Counted from the stretch's first letter, positions 11,857 through 25,399 are shown. The stretch is DNA of 64,000 nt from Pogonophryne albipinna (GCA_028583405.1 JAPTMU010000275.1:112001-176000); one strand, 5' to 3'. Numbers and translations are program-made. Notes: generated by a model from the letters alone, not told the origin.

Positions 11857-12856
11857 NNNNNNNNNNNNNNNNNNNNNNNNNNNNNNNNNNNNNNNNNNNN
11901 NNNNNNNNNNNNNNNNNNNNNNNNNNNNNNNNNNNNNNNNNNNNNNNNNNNNNNNNNNNNNNNNNNNNNNNNNNNNNNNNNNNNNNNNNNNNNNNNNNNN
12001 NNNNNNNNNNNNNNNNNNNNNNNNNNNNNNNNNNNNNNNNNNNNNNNNNNNNNNNNNNNNNNNNNNNNNNNNNNNNNNNNNNNNNNNNNNNNNNNNNNNN
12101 NNNNNNNNNNNNNNNNNNNNNNNNNNNNNNNNNNNNNNNNNNNNNNNNNNNNNNNNNNNNNNNNNNNNNNNNNNNNNNNNNNNNNNNNNNNNNNNNNNNN
12201 NNNNNNNNNNNNNNNNNNNNNNNNNNNNNNNNNNNNNNNNNNNNNNNNNNNNNNNNNNNNNNNNNNNNNNNNNNNNNNNNNNNNNNNNNNNNNNNNNNNN
12301 NNNNNNNNNNNNNNNNNNNNNNNNNNNNNNNNNNNNNNNNNNNNNNNNNNNNNNNNNNNNNNNNNNNNNNNNNNNNNNNNNNNNNNNNNNNNNNNNNNNN
12401 NNNNNNNNNNNNNNNNNNNNNNNNNNNNNNNNNNNNNNNNNNNNNNNNNNNNNNNNNNNNNNNNNNNNNNNNNNNNNNNNNNNNNNNNNNNNNNNNNNNN
12501 NNNNNNNNNNNNNNNNNNNNNNNNNNNNNNNNNNNNNNNNNNNNNNNNNNNNNNNNNNNNNNNNNNNNNNNNNNNNNNNNNNNNNNNNNNNNNNNNNNNN
12601 NNNNNNNNNNNNNNNNNNNNNNNNNNNNNNNNNNNNNNNNNNNNNNNNNNNNNNNNNNNNNNNNNNNNNNNNNNNNNNNNNNNNNNNNNNNNNNNNNNNN
12701 NNNNNNNNNNNNNNNNNNNNNNNNNNNNNNNNNNNNNNNNNNNNNNNNNNNNNNNNNNNNNNNNNNNNNNNNNNNNNNNNNNNNNNNNNNNNNNNNNNNN
12801 NNNNNNNNNNNNNNNNNNNNNNNNNNNNNNNNNNNNNNNNNNNNNNNNNNNNNNNN
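11857..12856. other. Assembly gap of exactly 1000 N
   Basis: A round 1000-base N run is a common placeholder for a gap of unknown size. It sits precisely where copy 1 of the duplication ends. Any frame across it is meaningless. Confidence 0.99.
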
Positions 12857-13090
12857 GAACCACTAGCAAGAGTAAACTAACTGCAGGCTGCTGTGCCGCA
12901 TCTCACTCAAAAACCCACACGACTCAACCCAGCGAAAAACCAGTCTTGCACGCAGCCTTTCATTCAGAATTTCCTAGCAAAATAAAAAATGATATTAAAC
13001 TAATACAAAAATAAATATTAGGACAAAGCCCTACAAATAACAACAATAAACATAATAATAAAACAATAAAAATGTGGTATTCAGCCCTGA
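12857..13090. other. AT-rich stretch without recognised gene
   Basis: Start of the second contig. It is A-rich with several AATAAA-like strings, and nothing codes here. At 13100-13145 the phrase GGGCCCAAATCCTGGATGGGC occurs in tandem, just where BEL homology ends. Confidence 0.6.
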
Positions 13091-15417
13091 TTAAAACAGC
13101 GGGCCCAAATCCTGGATGGGCGGGCCCAAATCCTGGATGGGCAGGCCCAGCCCCATGGGGCCCGCCCATGACGCCGGGTCTGAGACGAGGTCTCCAACTA
13201 TCCTCAGTCTTTGTGGAGCGAGTCTCCCCTCTCTGTGACTGATGAGAAGTTCAACATGGTCTGGTCTCTTCAGTTCGTCCGTTGCAACCTCTGGAAAGAA
13301 CCTCTTTAGCTGTTCAGGTCTGACGCTCCGATGCACTTTAGCGATCTCCTCTAGGCCATAACAAACCAGCTCGTGAGCCCTCACAGTACCTTTGGGGGTC
13401 TTGACTCTTACTCGCAGGAGGTACCTGTTCGTCTTCACTGTCACGGTCATTCCTCCAACTCCATGCACGACCAGAGTGACTTCTTCTCTGCTCAGACCGA
13501 GCCTGTCAGCCGCTACATGAGTGATGTAGTTGGTGTCTGATGCGAGGTCAATCAGAGCTCCAATCTTCTGCCCCGCGTTGGCAGTGAATTCCAACAGCAT
13601 CATGATGACAGGGTGCTCGGTCAGTCTATTCTTCTCCAGAAGTCCACCTTCATCCTTCCTAGAGCTCCTTGTCACTGAAGTCTTGTTGCTGTTACTGAAA
13701 GCTTTCTTGATCTCCGCCGCCGCCTCTGGGGAACATTTGGACAAGGCTAGCTTTTGTTCTTCTGTTAGCTCCCTTACCCCCTCGTTGCCTTTTCCAAGTT
13801 TCCCCTTTGGTAGCTGTTCCCATTTTGGACAGAGGAGGTAGTGGTGGTCGGAGGAGGTCCCCTCTTGGCAGTCTTCCCTGTTGGAGAGGAACCTGTCTGT
13901 GCACTCTTCTCCCACGTCGTGACATCCAAGACAAACGCGGCATGCTCCTACCTTCTTCACAGCAGTTTTTCTCTCAGCCAAGCCAAACCCCTTGAACTTC
14001 TTGCAGAAGGATAACTTGTTATTGTGTTTCTCCTCTCCACACACAATGCACTCACCTTCTGGAGTGTCCCTTCTGGTGGATTTTGTGTAGGCATACTTTC
14101 TCTTGAACCTGTTTTTCGGCTTTTCCATTTTCTCAGATGGGTGATTCTCACGAAACCACCGTTGGTCATGTCCAGATGTCTCTGTTATTTTCAGTTGTTC
14201 CAAGCTCTCTAGAATTTCTCCTTGCTCCTTCAGGAACTTCAGAAGCGCATTGAAATGGTTGACTGGGGTGACACCGTTTTCGGGCTTAGTCTTGAAGATG
14301 ACCCACTCTCGCTTCACCTGGTCGGTCAACTTGACATCATTTTTTACCATCTCTTCCATGCGGTCTAGAAGCTGGAACTTCTTGACTTCAGGCGACCCGG
14401 ACGGTTCTCCCTGCTTCTGCAAAGATTCCCAGTCCTTTTTCCAGCGGTGAAACTCTTTCATACTGCCACTGAACTTGGGAAGGCTTACCGGCTTGAGTCG
14501 TATCTTTGATATCGCGCCCATTGGGTTTTCTCTGGGTTCCGTGCCTGCCACGCCAGTAGTGTGCGCTTCTTCCACTGCTTTATGCTGCGCTTTCATGAGG
14601 TCAAACCGTGCTTCTTCTGCTGCAATCTGAGTCTCTGCCAATTTAGAGCGTTGGGCCTGGTCTTGCCTTAGCTGAACCAGGGCGAACTGGGCGCTCTCAT
14701 CCTCTACTGCAATGCGCGCTTCCTCTGCAGAAATTTGAATCTTGCACGTTGGGTCTCGGCTAACTTGGTGCGCTCATCCTCTGCTGCGGTGCGTGCCAAC
14801 TCTGCTGCACCGCACGCTTTGTTAAACTCAGCTTCCTTTTGAAGCTTGAGTGCGTTTTTCCTTGTCTCCAGCTGGCGCACTATCTCTTCCACATATTTTC
14901 TAGCAGTCACAGGAGCCCATTCCCTCCAGGTGCTGTGCACTTCCTTTAATTCCTGAATGAGCATTTCTAAATGTTTAAGCTGCTTTTCGTAATTCTCATA
15001 GCTCACCAGGTCAATTTGTGTCGCTTCTGCGTCCTCATAGACCTTTTCAGCTTCCCCGATGACAAACATCACTCTCTTTTCTCCATGCCTAGACCAAAGG
15101 TTTGCTTTAATCACTTCACTGACCTCTTCAAGCCTTTGGCTGGTCTCTCCATCCGTCTTTTCCATGTCTGCCCTCAGCTCTTCTGGTACTTGGTCCTCGT
15201 CGCTATCAGCGTTCAGAATTAATTGCATCAGGTATTCACTGTTGGCCTCTGTGACTTTGGTGGCGGCCTTGTGGACTTCACTATATTCTTTCATCAACTA
15301 TTCCTCTAACATAGTGTTCACCGTCTTTGTTACTGAGTTCACCTTATGACCTAGAGCTACCTCCACCCTCGTCCGCAGGTCTTTCAGATGCTTCACTGTT
15401 TCCTCCCCCTTAATCAT
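13091..15417 (-). pseudogene. BEL/Pao gag-protease relic, copy 2
   Basis: Same element as at 1-1960 but with more of the 3' side. Gag can start at 15417, with an in-frame stop near 15300, a helical gag segment (15297-14704), a frameshift near 14735, then a 516-codon frame (14641-13091). That frame has a DUF1759-like region, a Cys/His cluster starting ECIVCGEEKHNNKLSFC (about residues 195-245), and a protease-like region around ALIDLASDTNYITH (about residues 360-375). Where retropepsins have D-S/T-G this has D-L-A. Homology ends near 13190 and RT is absent. Confidence 0.82.
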
Positions 15418-15636
15418 CTCTCTGAATTTAAGGTTCAGTTTAGCTCAATCTGTCTTGTCCTGGCTAGCTAGCTGGATCGCTAGCTGGTTACCTCCGTTTT
15501 CTAGCCAACAGCTTGGTGACTTTGTTTTAGCTAGCTTCTACTTTACTCCATGGGTAGCTTCGTTTGCTAACCAATAGCTTGGTGTCTTTGACTTTGATAG
15601 CTAGCTTGGGTTCGTATGCTAGCACCCTTCAGTCTG

Positions 15637-18009
15637 CTAGCTAGTTATTGAGAGTGGCAGGAACAAACAGACGGTTAACAGGACAGGCACTTGGGCTGGG
15701 TGTTTAGCATGAGAGCGCTTGACCTTATCCTCCACCTCCCAGGTCACCAGACCAATGACACATGTAGAAGCGATGATATTCTCAAGATGAGATGGAGAGC
15801 TCTCTGGCTGGAACTGGCGAGACAGGGCGTCAGGTTTGATGTTCTTAGAACCAGGTCTGTATGAAAGAGAGAAATCAAAGCGCGTGAAAAAAAGAACCCA
15901 TCTGGCTTGACGAGAGTTCAGCCACTTAGCTGAACGGATGTACTCCAAATTGTTGTGGTCAGTCCAGACCACAAAAGGCTGCTCTGCTCCCTCCAACCAG
16001 TGTCTCCATTCTTCCAGGGCAAGTTTCACTGCCAACAGTTCTCGATTTCCAATGTCATAATTTCTTTCTGCTGGGGACAGCTTCCGAGAGAAGAAGGCAC
16101 ACGGGTGACTCTTCTGATCCTCGGCCGACCGAGAAAGAACTGCCCCAACTGCCCCAACTCCAGTGTCCGACGCATCTACCTCTACAATAAACTGCAGAGT
16201 AGGATCTGGAAAAATAAAAATAGGAGCAGAGGTGAAGCGCGATTTTAACTCACCAAAAGCCCCTTCTGCCACAGGGGACCACCGGAAGGGAATGTTCTGA
16301 GAGGTGAGAGCTGTGAGAGGGGCTGCCACCAAACTGTAGTTTCGAATGAACCTACGGTAGAAGTTGGCAAAACCCAGAAAGCGTTGGAGCTCCTTGCGTG
16401 TTGAAGGGCGTGGCCAGTCAGTCACCGCCTTGGTCTTGTCAGGGCCCATCTAGATGTTTCCGGTGGAGACCACAAATCCCAGGAAGGGGACTTCTGTGGT
16501 GTGGAACACACACTTCTCGGCCTTGACGAACAGGTGGTTCTCCAAGAGCCTCTGGAGGACTAGGCGAATATGGACCACATGCTCCTGTTTTGACTTGGAA
16601 AAAATCTAAATGTCATCTAGGTATACCGCAACACAGATATTGAGTAGATCCCGCAGAACATCATTCACCAACCCCTGGAAGACTGCAGGTGCATTGGTGA
16701 GTCCAAAAGGCATGACTAAATACTCATAATGTCCACTAGGAGTATTCAATTCCGTCTTCCACTCGTCCCCCTCCCTGATTCTCACCAAATGGTACGCGTT
16801 ACGTAGGTCCAGCTTGGTAAAAATAGTAGCGCCTTGTAACAGTTCAAATGCAGAGGAAACAAGTGAAGGGGGTACCTGTTCTTGACAGTGATGTTATTGA
16901 GTCCTCTGTAGTCAATGCATGGGCGCAGAGTCTTATCCTTCTTACCCACGAAGAAAAAACCTGCACCAGCAGGAGATGATGAAGGTCGGATAAGTCCTGC
17001 ATCCAAAGAGTCATTGATATACTTCTTCATTGACTTAGTTTCAGGAGCCGATAAAGAAAAAAGTCGACCTCTAGGGGGAGAAGTACCAGGTAACAGGTCA
17101 ATAGGACAGTCATTAGCACGATGAGGCGGGAGTGAGCTGGCCCAAACCTTGTTAAAGGCCCCTTTATTGTCCCAGTAATCCTTGGAACACCGGGAATGTC
17201 TTGACACTCAGAGGTAATCGGCTGACTGGAATCAATTGAGGAACTAGATTTTAAGCAGACAGCATGACAATGAGCACTCCACTCTCTAATAGTCCCTGAA
17301 GCCCAATCTATATGAGGATTATGCCTTCTTAACCATGGAAACTCCAAAATGACAGGCTGATGTGGTGCATGGATAAGGTGAAAAGAGAGTGTTTCGCTGT
17401 GATTACCAGACATGTTCATTTGAACAGGAGTTGAATGGTGTGTCACTCTGCAGAGAAGACGACCATCTAGAGCTGTAGCATTGATAGGCTTCTCCAAAAC
17501 CTCCCGACCAAGTCCCATCTGGAAGGCCAGTGTTATGTCCAAAAGACTGGCATCAGCACCAGAGTCAATAAGAACTGCCACAGTGTGCATTTTCCCCGAG
17601 CAACTCAGCTGAGCATGGATTAGGGGTCGAGAGGGCATTTCTAAATTCATAATTCGGCTCACCAGCGCCCTCTGGATGACTGGTGAGCCCTGCCTTTTAC
17701 AGGACAAGAGGAGGCAAAATGACCCTCCTGGCCGCAGTACAAACAGCAGTTGTCCCGCAGGCGGCGCTGTCATTCTGCCTCGGAGAGCCGGGTCCACCCC
17801 AGCTGCATTGGTTCAGAAGAGTTAGAAAATCCTCCTCTCACCTGTTCAGTAGCATGCGCAGACGGGAGAGGCGGGGCCTGAGGGGCGACGGAGAAAACCC
17901 TCTCTCTCCTCCGCTCCCGAAGAAGGCAGTCAATGCGGATGGAGAGAGCCACCAGCTCATCTAAATCAGCAGGAAGGTCCCGAGCTGCCAGTTCGTCTTT
18001 AAAGAGCAA
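15637..18009 (-). pseudogene. Ty3/Gypsy gag C-terminus, protease, RT and RNase H, copy 2
   Basis: Counterpart of 2180-4554: gag tail at 18009-17770, protease from 17797, RT pieces at 17207-16782 and 16788-16606, and RNase H at 16449-15637. One-base losses near 16864 and 17186, absent from copy 1, put protease and RT into different frames. The stop beside YLDD and the loss of integrase are shared with copy 1. Confidence 0.88.
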
Positions 18010-18596
18010 CTTGCAGGTTTTTTTTTTTACTACATTTATGCTTAACCTTGCCTGAAAATTACAATTAAAAATGTTAATGCAGGATTTGATATGTTTTACA
18101 AGACATAAGGGCAGGAATTCAGAGGAAAAGGAGCCGTTTTGAGCTCTGCTACTAAAAACTGCTTTTTTTTAACGTCATACGTCAAACGCGTCACATTACG
18201 TCACATGGGGGAGCATCTTTCTCGGACTCGTTCTCTGCCCAATCCGCGGCAGTAGTTTGTAGTTGGTTTGAGCGGTTGTGATTTAGTGAGCTGGTATTTT
18301 TTCGGTAATTTTACAATGCATTTCACCATTTGTAATCATGGTGAGCTTGTGTTTGTGCAGGTTGCACAAACTCGAGCCTGTCAGGACATCGAGTCCACAG
18401 TTTCCCTCATGGGAAAAGGACTGGAGCTAGCGTTCGTTCGTGGGTGCGTTGTGCATCCACCTCCCTGCAGCACATACTCTCCACAGCTTTATCAGGAAAC
18501 CATATTACATCTCTCTCCCCCCCTTCGCTGCTCTCTCTCTCTCCCCCTCCGGTACACGGCACCGTAGACATAGTGTGGAGTTGCATTAGGTAACGC

Positions 18597-21500
18597 TGTG
18601 ATGGCTGTACTGCTCCAGCCCGTCTCCTTTGTGGTTTGTTTGTTTCCCCCTGTCTGTGTTGTTTGTGTGGGGCGTGGTGGCTGTCACTCCTGGCTCCCCG
18701 GCTCAACCTCCACTCACCTGCTGCAATCAGCTGTGCACCCTCCCCGACTACACACCTGCTTTCCATCAAGCCATTTACAACGGCATATCAACAGAGGCTC
18801 CACAACCTTTCTCCGCCAGATCGTCAAGTGAACCAGTCAAGTGATTCATTCAGGAAATGAAGCAGTTGCTGGTTCGGACGTCACATGTCACGTGATTTGA
18901 AGCAGTTGTTGCTTCTGACGTCATATGTTACGTGATTTGAAGCACTGCTTCTATGGAATAGGAAATCCAGAGTTGAAGCTCCGTTCAAAGCTTCAGTGTC
19001 AAACTGCCATCACTAGCAATTTCTACAGGCTCGCACTACCTGTTAGCATCTGGCATCTGTTAGCATCTAGCTCTCCTGCTTACAAACATTTAGCCATCCC
19101 TGCTTATACAAGTAGTAGTTTTAGTTGTCTGCGATCTGCGGAGGCCTACTCCCACCTGTCGAGTACGGCTGTACTGAAGTGTTTTTCCCCCGGAGACGTC
19201 GCGAAGAGACGGAGTGGCTCCACCTGTTGCTGCCTGCGATCTGCGATCTGCGATCTACGGAGGCCTGCTCCCACCTGTAGAGTACGGCTGTACTGGAGAG
19301 GTTTTTACCCCGGAGTCGCCGCGGAGAGACGGAGTGCATCCACGCTTCGGGCTTGGCCTGCTTCCACCGGGCGTGTGCTGCTGTGCGGAGGAGGATTTTA
19401 TCACGGCTGGGGCCTGCTTTCCACCTGTCCTGGTTCTGCTGTTGCAGAGGCATGCTTTCACCCCGGGGATACCACGGAGGGACCGGAGCGCTTCCACGCT
19501 GCTGCTTTCGCCTGTCCTTTGCTGCTGTGCTGATTTGCTCCAGGAACATCGCGGATACTGTGTGCTGGTCTGGGAAAATGGCCCATATCGGGATTTTGCT
19601 GTGCCTGTTAACTATTTTGGACTATGAGAAGATCTCTAGTCTTTCTGAGAAGTCTACTGGATTCAGGTCTGTTCTGCCACCCGCAGTGGGCATCCCCTGC
19701 AAAGGTTCGGATGTGTTACACAAACAATTACCGGTTGCCTTGTCACAGACAATCTGCTCGACAAAATATGTTTGTCTTTTTTGTTTTCCTGCGATGTTGG
19801 TTCTTCAGGACTGCTTCTTAAGCTCAAATCACACTCTCGCAGACTTTTCCGGTGTTTCTAAAGTAGATGACAATGTATGTGTGTCGCTTAAGAGGAAAAG
19901 ATGCCTGTTTTTTTTGTTGTTATTACTGTCAGGAAATGTACAACCTAACCCTGGTCCGCCCAGTAGTAGTAGTCAGATCGCTACTCCTGCTGATTTTAAA
20001 GCTAGGTCTGGGTTGGGTTTCATCCACTTGAATGCGCGCAGTCTGTTAGGTAAACTAGATTTTGTCCGTATCTGGGCGAGCTCGACTGACGCTGACGTCA
20101 TTGTTTTAGCAGAAACATGGCGAAATAAATCTATTGTGGCCTCTGACATTGCCTTAAATGGTTATAATGTGTATCGTTCCGACCGGCCTAATAAAGGTGG
20201 TGGCGTTGCCATTTATGTTAAGAATAAGTTCAGTGTATCCACATTAGTTTCCAAATCTATCAGTAAGCAATTTGAATTTTTAGCCATAAATATAGAAGTG
20301 GCAAAGGGTCAACAGGTCATGGTCGTGGGCTGTTACAGACCCCCCTCAGCTGTCAAAGACTCCTTGTCTTCGCTAGCAAATCTTTTATCGCAACTAGACT
20401 ACAAGGAAAGAGTGCTACTTGGAGATTTTAACTGGGACTGGTTAACTACAGTGTCAGAGGATTTTAAAAACCTTTGTATCTCTTTAAATGTTACTCAGAT
20501 TGTTGACAGTCCTACTCGCCCAATATTAAGTCCCCAAATAAATCCTCCCTAATTGATCTCATTCTAACTAATGCTCCCTATAAATACTTATCTGTGGGAG
20601 TATTTGCGAATGACCTGAGTGATCACTGTGTTGAGCCACAATTAGGGACACTAAGGTTCAAAAGGTTAAACCTCGTATTATTATTAAGAGAGACATAAAA
20701 CATTTTGTGGAGCAGGGTTCTGTTCATGATCTGTTTGGGTTTGATTGGGGAAAAATCGATCTGTGTGCTGATGTAGAAACTGCATGGTCTTATTTTTATC
20801 TTGGTTTTATGGAGATCATTGATAGACATGCACCCCTGCGTAATTTAGAGTAAAGGGACGAGACAATCCTTGGTTTTCTGCTGAATTATCTAGTCTCCTT
20901 CATGAGAGAAACAAGGCCTGGGCAAAGGCTAGGAAATCAGGCTCAGAGGTAGAATGGCTGCATTTTAGGCAGCTAAGGAATAGCTTCACTCAAATGTCAA
21001 AAGTGCAAAGTCGAAGTACTATTTGTCAGTTACCACAGAAAACCTAAATAATCCTAGGAAATTTTGGAAAGCCATAAAATCGATATCCACCGGTGAGATC
21101 CGTAATGAGCAACCTCCGTGCCTTACCACAGCATCTGGCTCTATATCGGACAGGGCTACTATGTAAATTACTTTAATGAGCATTTTGTGTCCTGTGGCTC
21201 TCTGTTTTATTCTGTGACTAACTCTGCTTCTGTGAACACCCCAATCTGTGACTCTGAACAATGTGGTCTGGAAAACCCTTTCAGTTTTACTCCTTTTACT
21301 GTCAATGTTGTTCATGAAGCCTTATCTAAGCTAGATCCTAAGAAACCGGCTGGCCCGGACAACGTAGAACCTTTCTTTTTAAAGATAGCTGCAGATTTTA
21401 TTACTCCTCCTCTTACTACTCTTTTTAACCTCTCCCTCAGCACAAATGCAATTCCAAAAGTATGGAAGTCAGCTTATGTCTTGCCTTTGCTAAAAGGAGG

Positions 21501-23031
21501 GGAGGCAACTATTTTAAATAACTATAGGCCAATCTCAAAATTGTCAGTTCTGGCGAATGTGCTCGAACGCCTAGTGAGTGAACAGGTAAAGGAGTTTTTA
21601 TGTAAGAATGATATCCTGTCTAAACATCAGTCAGGCTTCAGAAAGCAACATAGCACCATCACTGCGACAATGAAAGTGGTGAATGACATTACAAGTATTT
21701 TAGATAATAAGCAGAGTTGTGCAGCTCTGTTTATTGACCATTTCCAAAGCGTTTGACACCGTTGCTCATCGCATTTTGAAGCAGAGGCTACTCAGTATTG
21801 GCATATCCAGCCATGCAGTGGGGTGGTTTGTGAACTACCTCTCTGAAAGGTCCCAATGTGTTCAGTTTGATGGGCTGTCTTCTGAGTGGTTAAACATTGC
21901 TAATGGTGTTCCTCAAGGTTCTGTTTTAGGTCCACTTTTATTCTCCATATATATCAACAGTTTAGGTGAAAATGTGGATGAAGCTACTTTATATTTTTAT
22001 GCGGATGATACCGTGATGTCCTGTGCAGGTCCCTCCATTAAGGAGGCTGTTGTTAAATTACAGGCTATTTTTAACATTATTCAGACTCAGCTCGCTGAGC
22101 TTAAGCTTCTTTTAAATGTTGATAAAACCTAACCTTTCTAAAGCTAAAAAGACTACAGACACTGCTTTGGATATTGTTACTATGCAAGGACAAGAACTCA
22201 AAGTGGTTACCTGTTATAAATACCTTGGTATCTGGCTTGATGATTGTCTTACTTTTAAACTTCAGGTCATTAATCTGCTTAAAAAGCTGAGGGTTAGACT
22301 AGGTTTCTTTTTCAGAAACAAGTCCCGTTTCTCATTTGAAGCCAGGAAAATTCTAGTCACTGTGACCTTTTTACCTGTACTGGACTATGGTGATTTGATC
22401 TATATGAATGCACCTGCCCATTGTCTGGAAAAGTTAGATGCCGCCTATCACAGTGCCCTGAGATTTGTTACTAATTGTAAATAACTTACACATCACTGTA
22501 CCCTGTATGCCAGGGCAGGTCTGCCTTCACTAACTGTACGGAGGCTCAGTCATTGGTACATGTTCATCTATAAAGCCATGTTGGGTAAACTACCTTTTTA
22601 TATCTGCTCTCTGATCTCTCGACGAATTGAAAGTACTTATTGCCTGAGATCTCATGATGTTGTTTTATTAAATGTGCCAAGTGCTAGGACTGTCTTAGGG
22701 AAGAAAGCTTTTAGTTGAGCAGCTCCACTAACTTGGAACAGTCTGCAAACATGTTTAAAACTGAGCACTTTGGTTCCCCTGCATCATTTTAAAACTCGGC
22801 TGGGTGACATGCTGTTTGATACTCATGGTACCTTTCACTGTAAATAGAGTTTGTAAACTGTACCCTGTACATTATGTTGTATGTCATCCTTATTGTTGTT
22901 CTGTTGTTTTTATGTTACATGTGTAACTAATGTCCTGCAGGTCACTCTTGAAAAAGAGATCTTTTGATCTCAATTGGCTTTCACCTGGTTAAATAAAGGC
23001 TACAAACAAGTATCAGCCGTATCTCGCACCG
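18597..23031 (+). mobile_element. LINE-alpha non-LTR retrotransposon, copy 2
   Basis: Same insertion as copy 1, between the same 26-bp duplications (18571-18596 and 23032-23057). The endonuclease frame is open from 19353 to 20552, including the NPGP motif near 19940. RT follows in pieces (21118-21756, 21719-22132, 22116-22484), with breaks near 20520, 20635, 21165 and 21740 that copy 1 lacks. Confidence 0.85.
19353..22484 (+). pseudogene. LINE-alpha endonuclease-reverse transcriptase, broken, copy 2
   Basis: A 399-codon frame (19353-20552) reads from the leader through SGNVQPNPGP and the complete front part of the APE endonuclease, including the VLAETW motif lost in copy 1. RT motifs (GFRKQHST, NGVPQG, FYADDT) follow across several frames. 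Most breaks unique to this copy are single-base losses. Confidence 0.85.
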
Positions 23032-23565
23032 TAGTGTGGAGTTGCATTAGGTAACGCAAGATACGGCTGATACTTGCGCATTAGTTTCTGTTATGGATCA
23101 GAATCAACAGTCCTGCCAGTAACGTTACTATATTATCAATACTACTTTAGTTATAGCCTGATATATGATTGCTAACTTTACAATGTTGTGATGTGACCGA
23201 CGTTAGCTAACATTAACTGTAGCTAACGCCGGTCACTCACCAAGACAGCTGCTCTGTTCTCCACTGGTTCTCCACACACCAAAGCTCAATTTCTCTCCGA
23301 TGGCCGTTATCTTTTCTAATCATTGGCTGCTCCTGGTCTCTTGGACGCATAGCAGGCTCATAATTATAATCATATGCATTCGAATATATATTTTCAACCT
23401 CTTCTGTGTCAAAACTAGCATTGTGATCCATGTTTATTCATACGTTAGACCGGCCGCTCTCCTCCATGTTACGTCACGTGCGGAGGCTTTTTTATGCGGA
23501 AGTGAAAATGTCTTACTAAAACGACGCCAGATGTCACTGTAGTGTATATTTCTTTATATTTTTCT

Positions 23566-24225
23566 CTAACCTGCAAGTTGCTCTTTAAGGCGAACCGACT
23601 GACCGTTGTAGAAGGCATCGAGAAATGAAGAAGCCTTCCATTTACTCTCGGCGGCTATGGTACGAAACTCGATGGAGTAATCTGACACAGATCTCCCTCC
23701 TTGCGCCAGGTTAAACAGTCCCCGAGCAACCTCTCTTCCGGGTGTAGCGTGATCAAAAAATGTACGCAGTTCATCGGAGAATAAGCTTACAGACGAGCAG
23801 GCAAAGGATTGTTTCTTCCATTCGGCGGAACCCCAGTCTTTAGCTTTGCCCATGAGAAGAGAGACAATATACCCCACCCGGGATCTTTCTGTTGGGAAGG
23901 TGGAAGGCTGAAGCTCGAAGGCGAGGGAACATTGGACCAGGAATGGCCTGCACGAACCTGGGGCTCCAGAGTAGCGTTCCGGAGGAGGCAGGCGTGCATC
24001 CGACGCCGGAGGATTCTGGATTCGAACAGCGGAAGCTGGAGTTAGATCCGGACTTTGGACCGTAGGAGTAAGGTTCTGAAGATGATCACGGAGATTCACA
24101 AAGATCCGTTCTTGACGAGCGGCCATCTCCTGCATAGCTTCAGCCATGAAGGTCAGCTGCTGCTCGTGGCGTTGTAACATGACATCTTGCATCGGCGGTT
24201 CTGTCGCTGAGTCGGCTGGGTTCAT
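23566..24225 (-). pseudogene. Ty3/Gypsy gag N-terminal half, copy 2
   Basis: The translation is the same as at 10113-10772, 219 codons, ending in the transposon terminus at 23584. Confidence 0.88.
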
Positions 24226-24241
24226 GTTGGCCAGATTGTAC

Positions 24242-24579
24242 TGTCACGATCACAGGTACAGATCAGAACCCAATAGCACGACACAGATACAACCAGTGTT
24301 TTGCAATGTTCAGTTTATTCAGGTCTGGGACAGGCAGGATCAAAACCAGGAAATCCGTCAGACAGGCAACCAAAACCAGACAGGGAGCAGAAAGGAACTC
24401 GAGATCCGAATACAGGCAGGCAGGGGTCAAAAACCGGGCAGGACAAAAATCTAGGCTAGAGAATAACACACACTGGAAAGCTTGGCAGAAAAGACAAGAC
24501 AATCTGGAAAAGGACAAGTGATAGTGAGGTGGTATAAATACTGTGGGGTGATGAGGGAATGAGTAACAGGTGAGGGAAT
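24242..24579 (-). mobile_element. Partial Gypsy LTR, copy 2
   Basis: Same truncated LTR as at 10789-11126, with homology to the solo LTR at 49982-50447 in reverse complement. Confidence 0.85.
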
Positions 24580-25399
24580 GCTCCGGTTATTGTACATACT
24601 TTGTCTCACTGGAATATTAACGGTCAGATTGAATACAACATCGACCCAATTTCTCCGGTCAATGACGGGAGAGTTTTGAAAGTGACAAAACACTGTTCCA
24701 CACATTTAAAAACACTTAAACAATGTTTACCCAGGATTCAGGCACCTTCCCTGGCTTGTAAAATGCGGTGATGCAGCCTGTTCTCTTGGTGCAGTCTGGG
24801 TGCAAGAGCCATGTGCTGCAAGGATCTCTCTGGGTGCGCTCTGTGAGTCTCACACCCCGCTTCTCTCTGGGTGCTCTCTCCCTCTATTCACACCACTTTC
24901 CCCCGCCCTTCAAAGACTTATTGCTGGGTAGAAAAGCCAGGTGCATCACCCTGGATCTCTGCATATGTGCCTGTGAGTCTGAGACCCTGCTAACAGCAGT
25001 GACTCTGCTGTTTTTACCTTCTTGTACATTTCATGATTTGAATGTGGACGAAATGGACAGTTTTCTGTCCATATCACCGGCTGTTTAAGCAGTCAAATGC
25101 ACATTTGAATTTAAACAGTTTAATGCACTTTTAACACTCATGTACCCACGATTCAAGCTCCTTTCCTGTGTTATAAAGTGAGATGAAGCAGCCTGTTCTC
25201 TGGGTGCAAGAGTCATGTGCTGCAAGGAGCTCTCTGGGTGCGCTCTGTGGGTCTCACAGCCCGCTTCGCTCTGGCTGCACTCTGCCTCTATTCACACCAC
25301 TTTTCCCCAGGTTTCAAAGACTTATTGCTGTGTAGAAAAGCCATGTGCATCACCCTGGATCTCTGCATACAGTATGTGCCTGTGAGTCTGAGACCCTAC

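Larger units (their letters stand above)
18003..23584. mobile_element. TTAA-type DNA transposon, copy 2
   Basis: Same 17-bp inverted termini and TTAA flanks as at 4548-10131, again splitting the Gypsy gag and again containing LINE-alpha. Confidence 0.85.
13458..25308. repeat. Large direct duplication, copy 2
   Basis: This is the counterpart of 1-11856. It extends on both sides of the shared part: 12857-13457 on the left and 25309 onward on the right. Copy-specific indels break the Gypsy RT and protease frames (near 16864 and 17186) and LINE-alpha at several places, whereas copy 2 keeps the LINE endonuclease frame intact across the site broken in copy 1. Confidence 0.95.

Noticed and set aside
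11731..13014. Long frames across 11.7-13.0 kb on both strands
   Set aside because: They consist almost entirely of unknown residues from the N gap.
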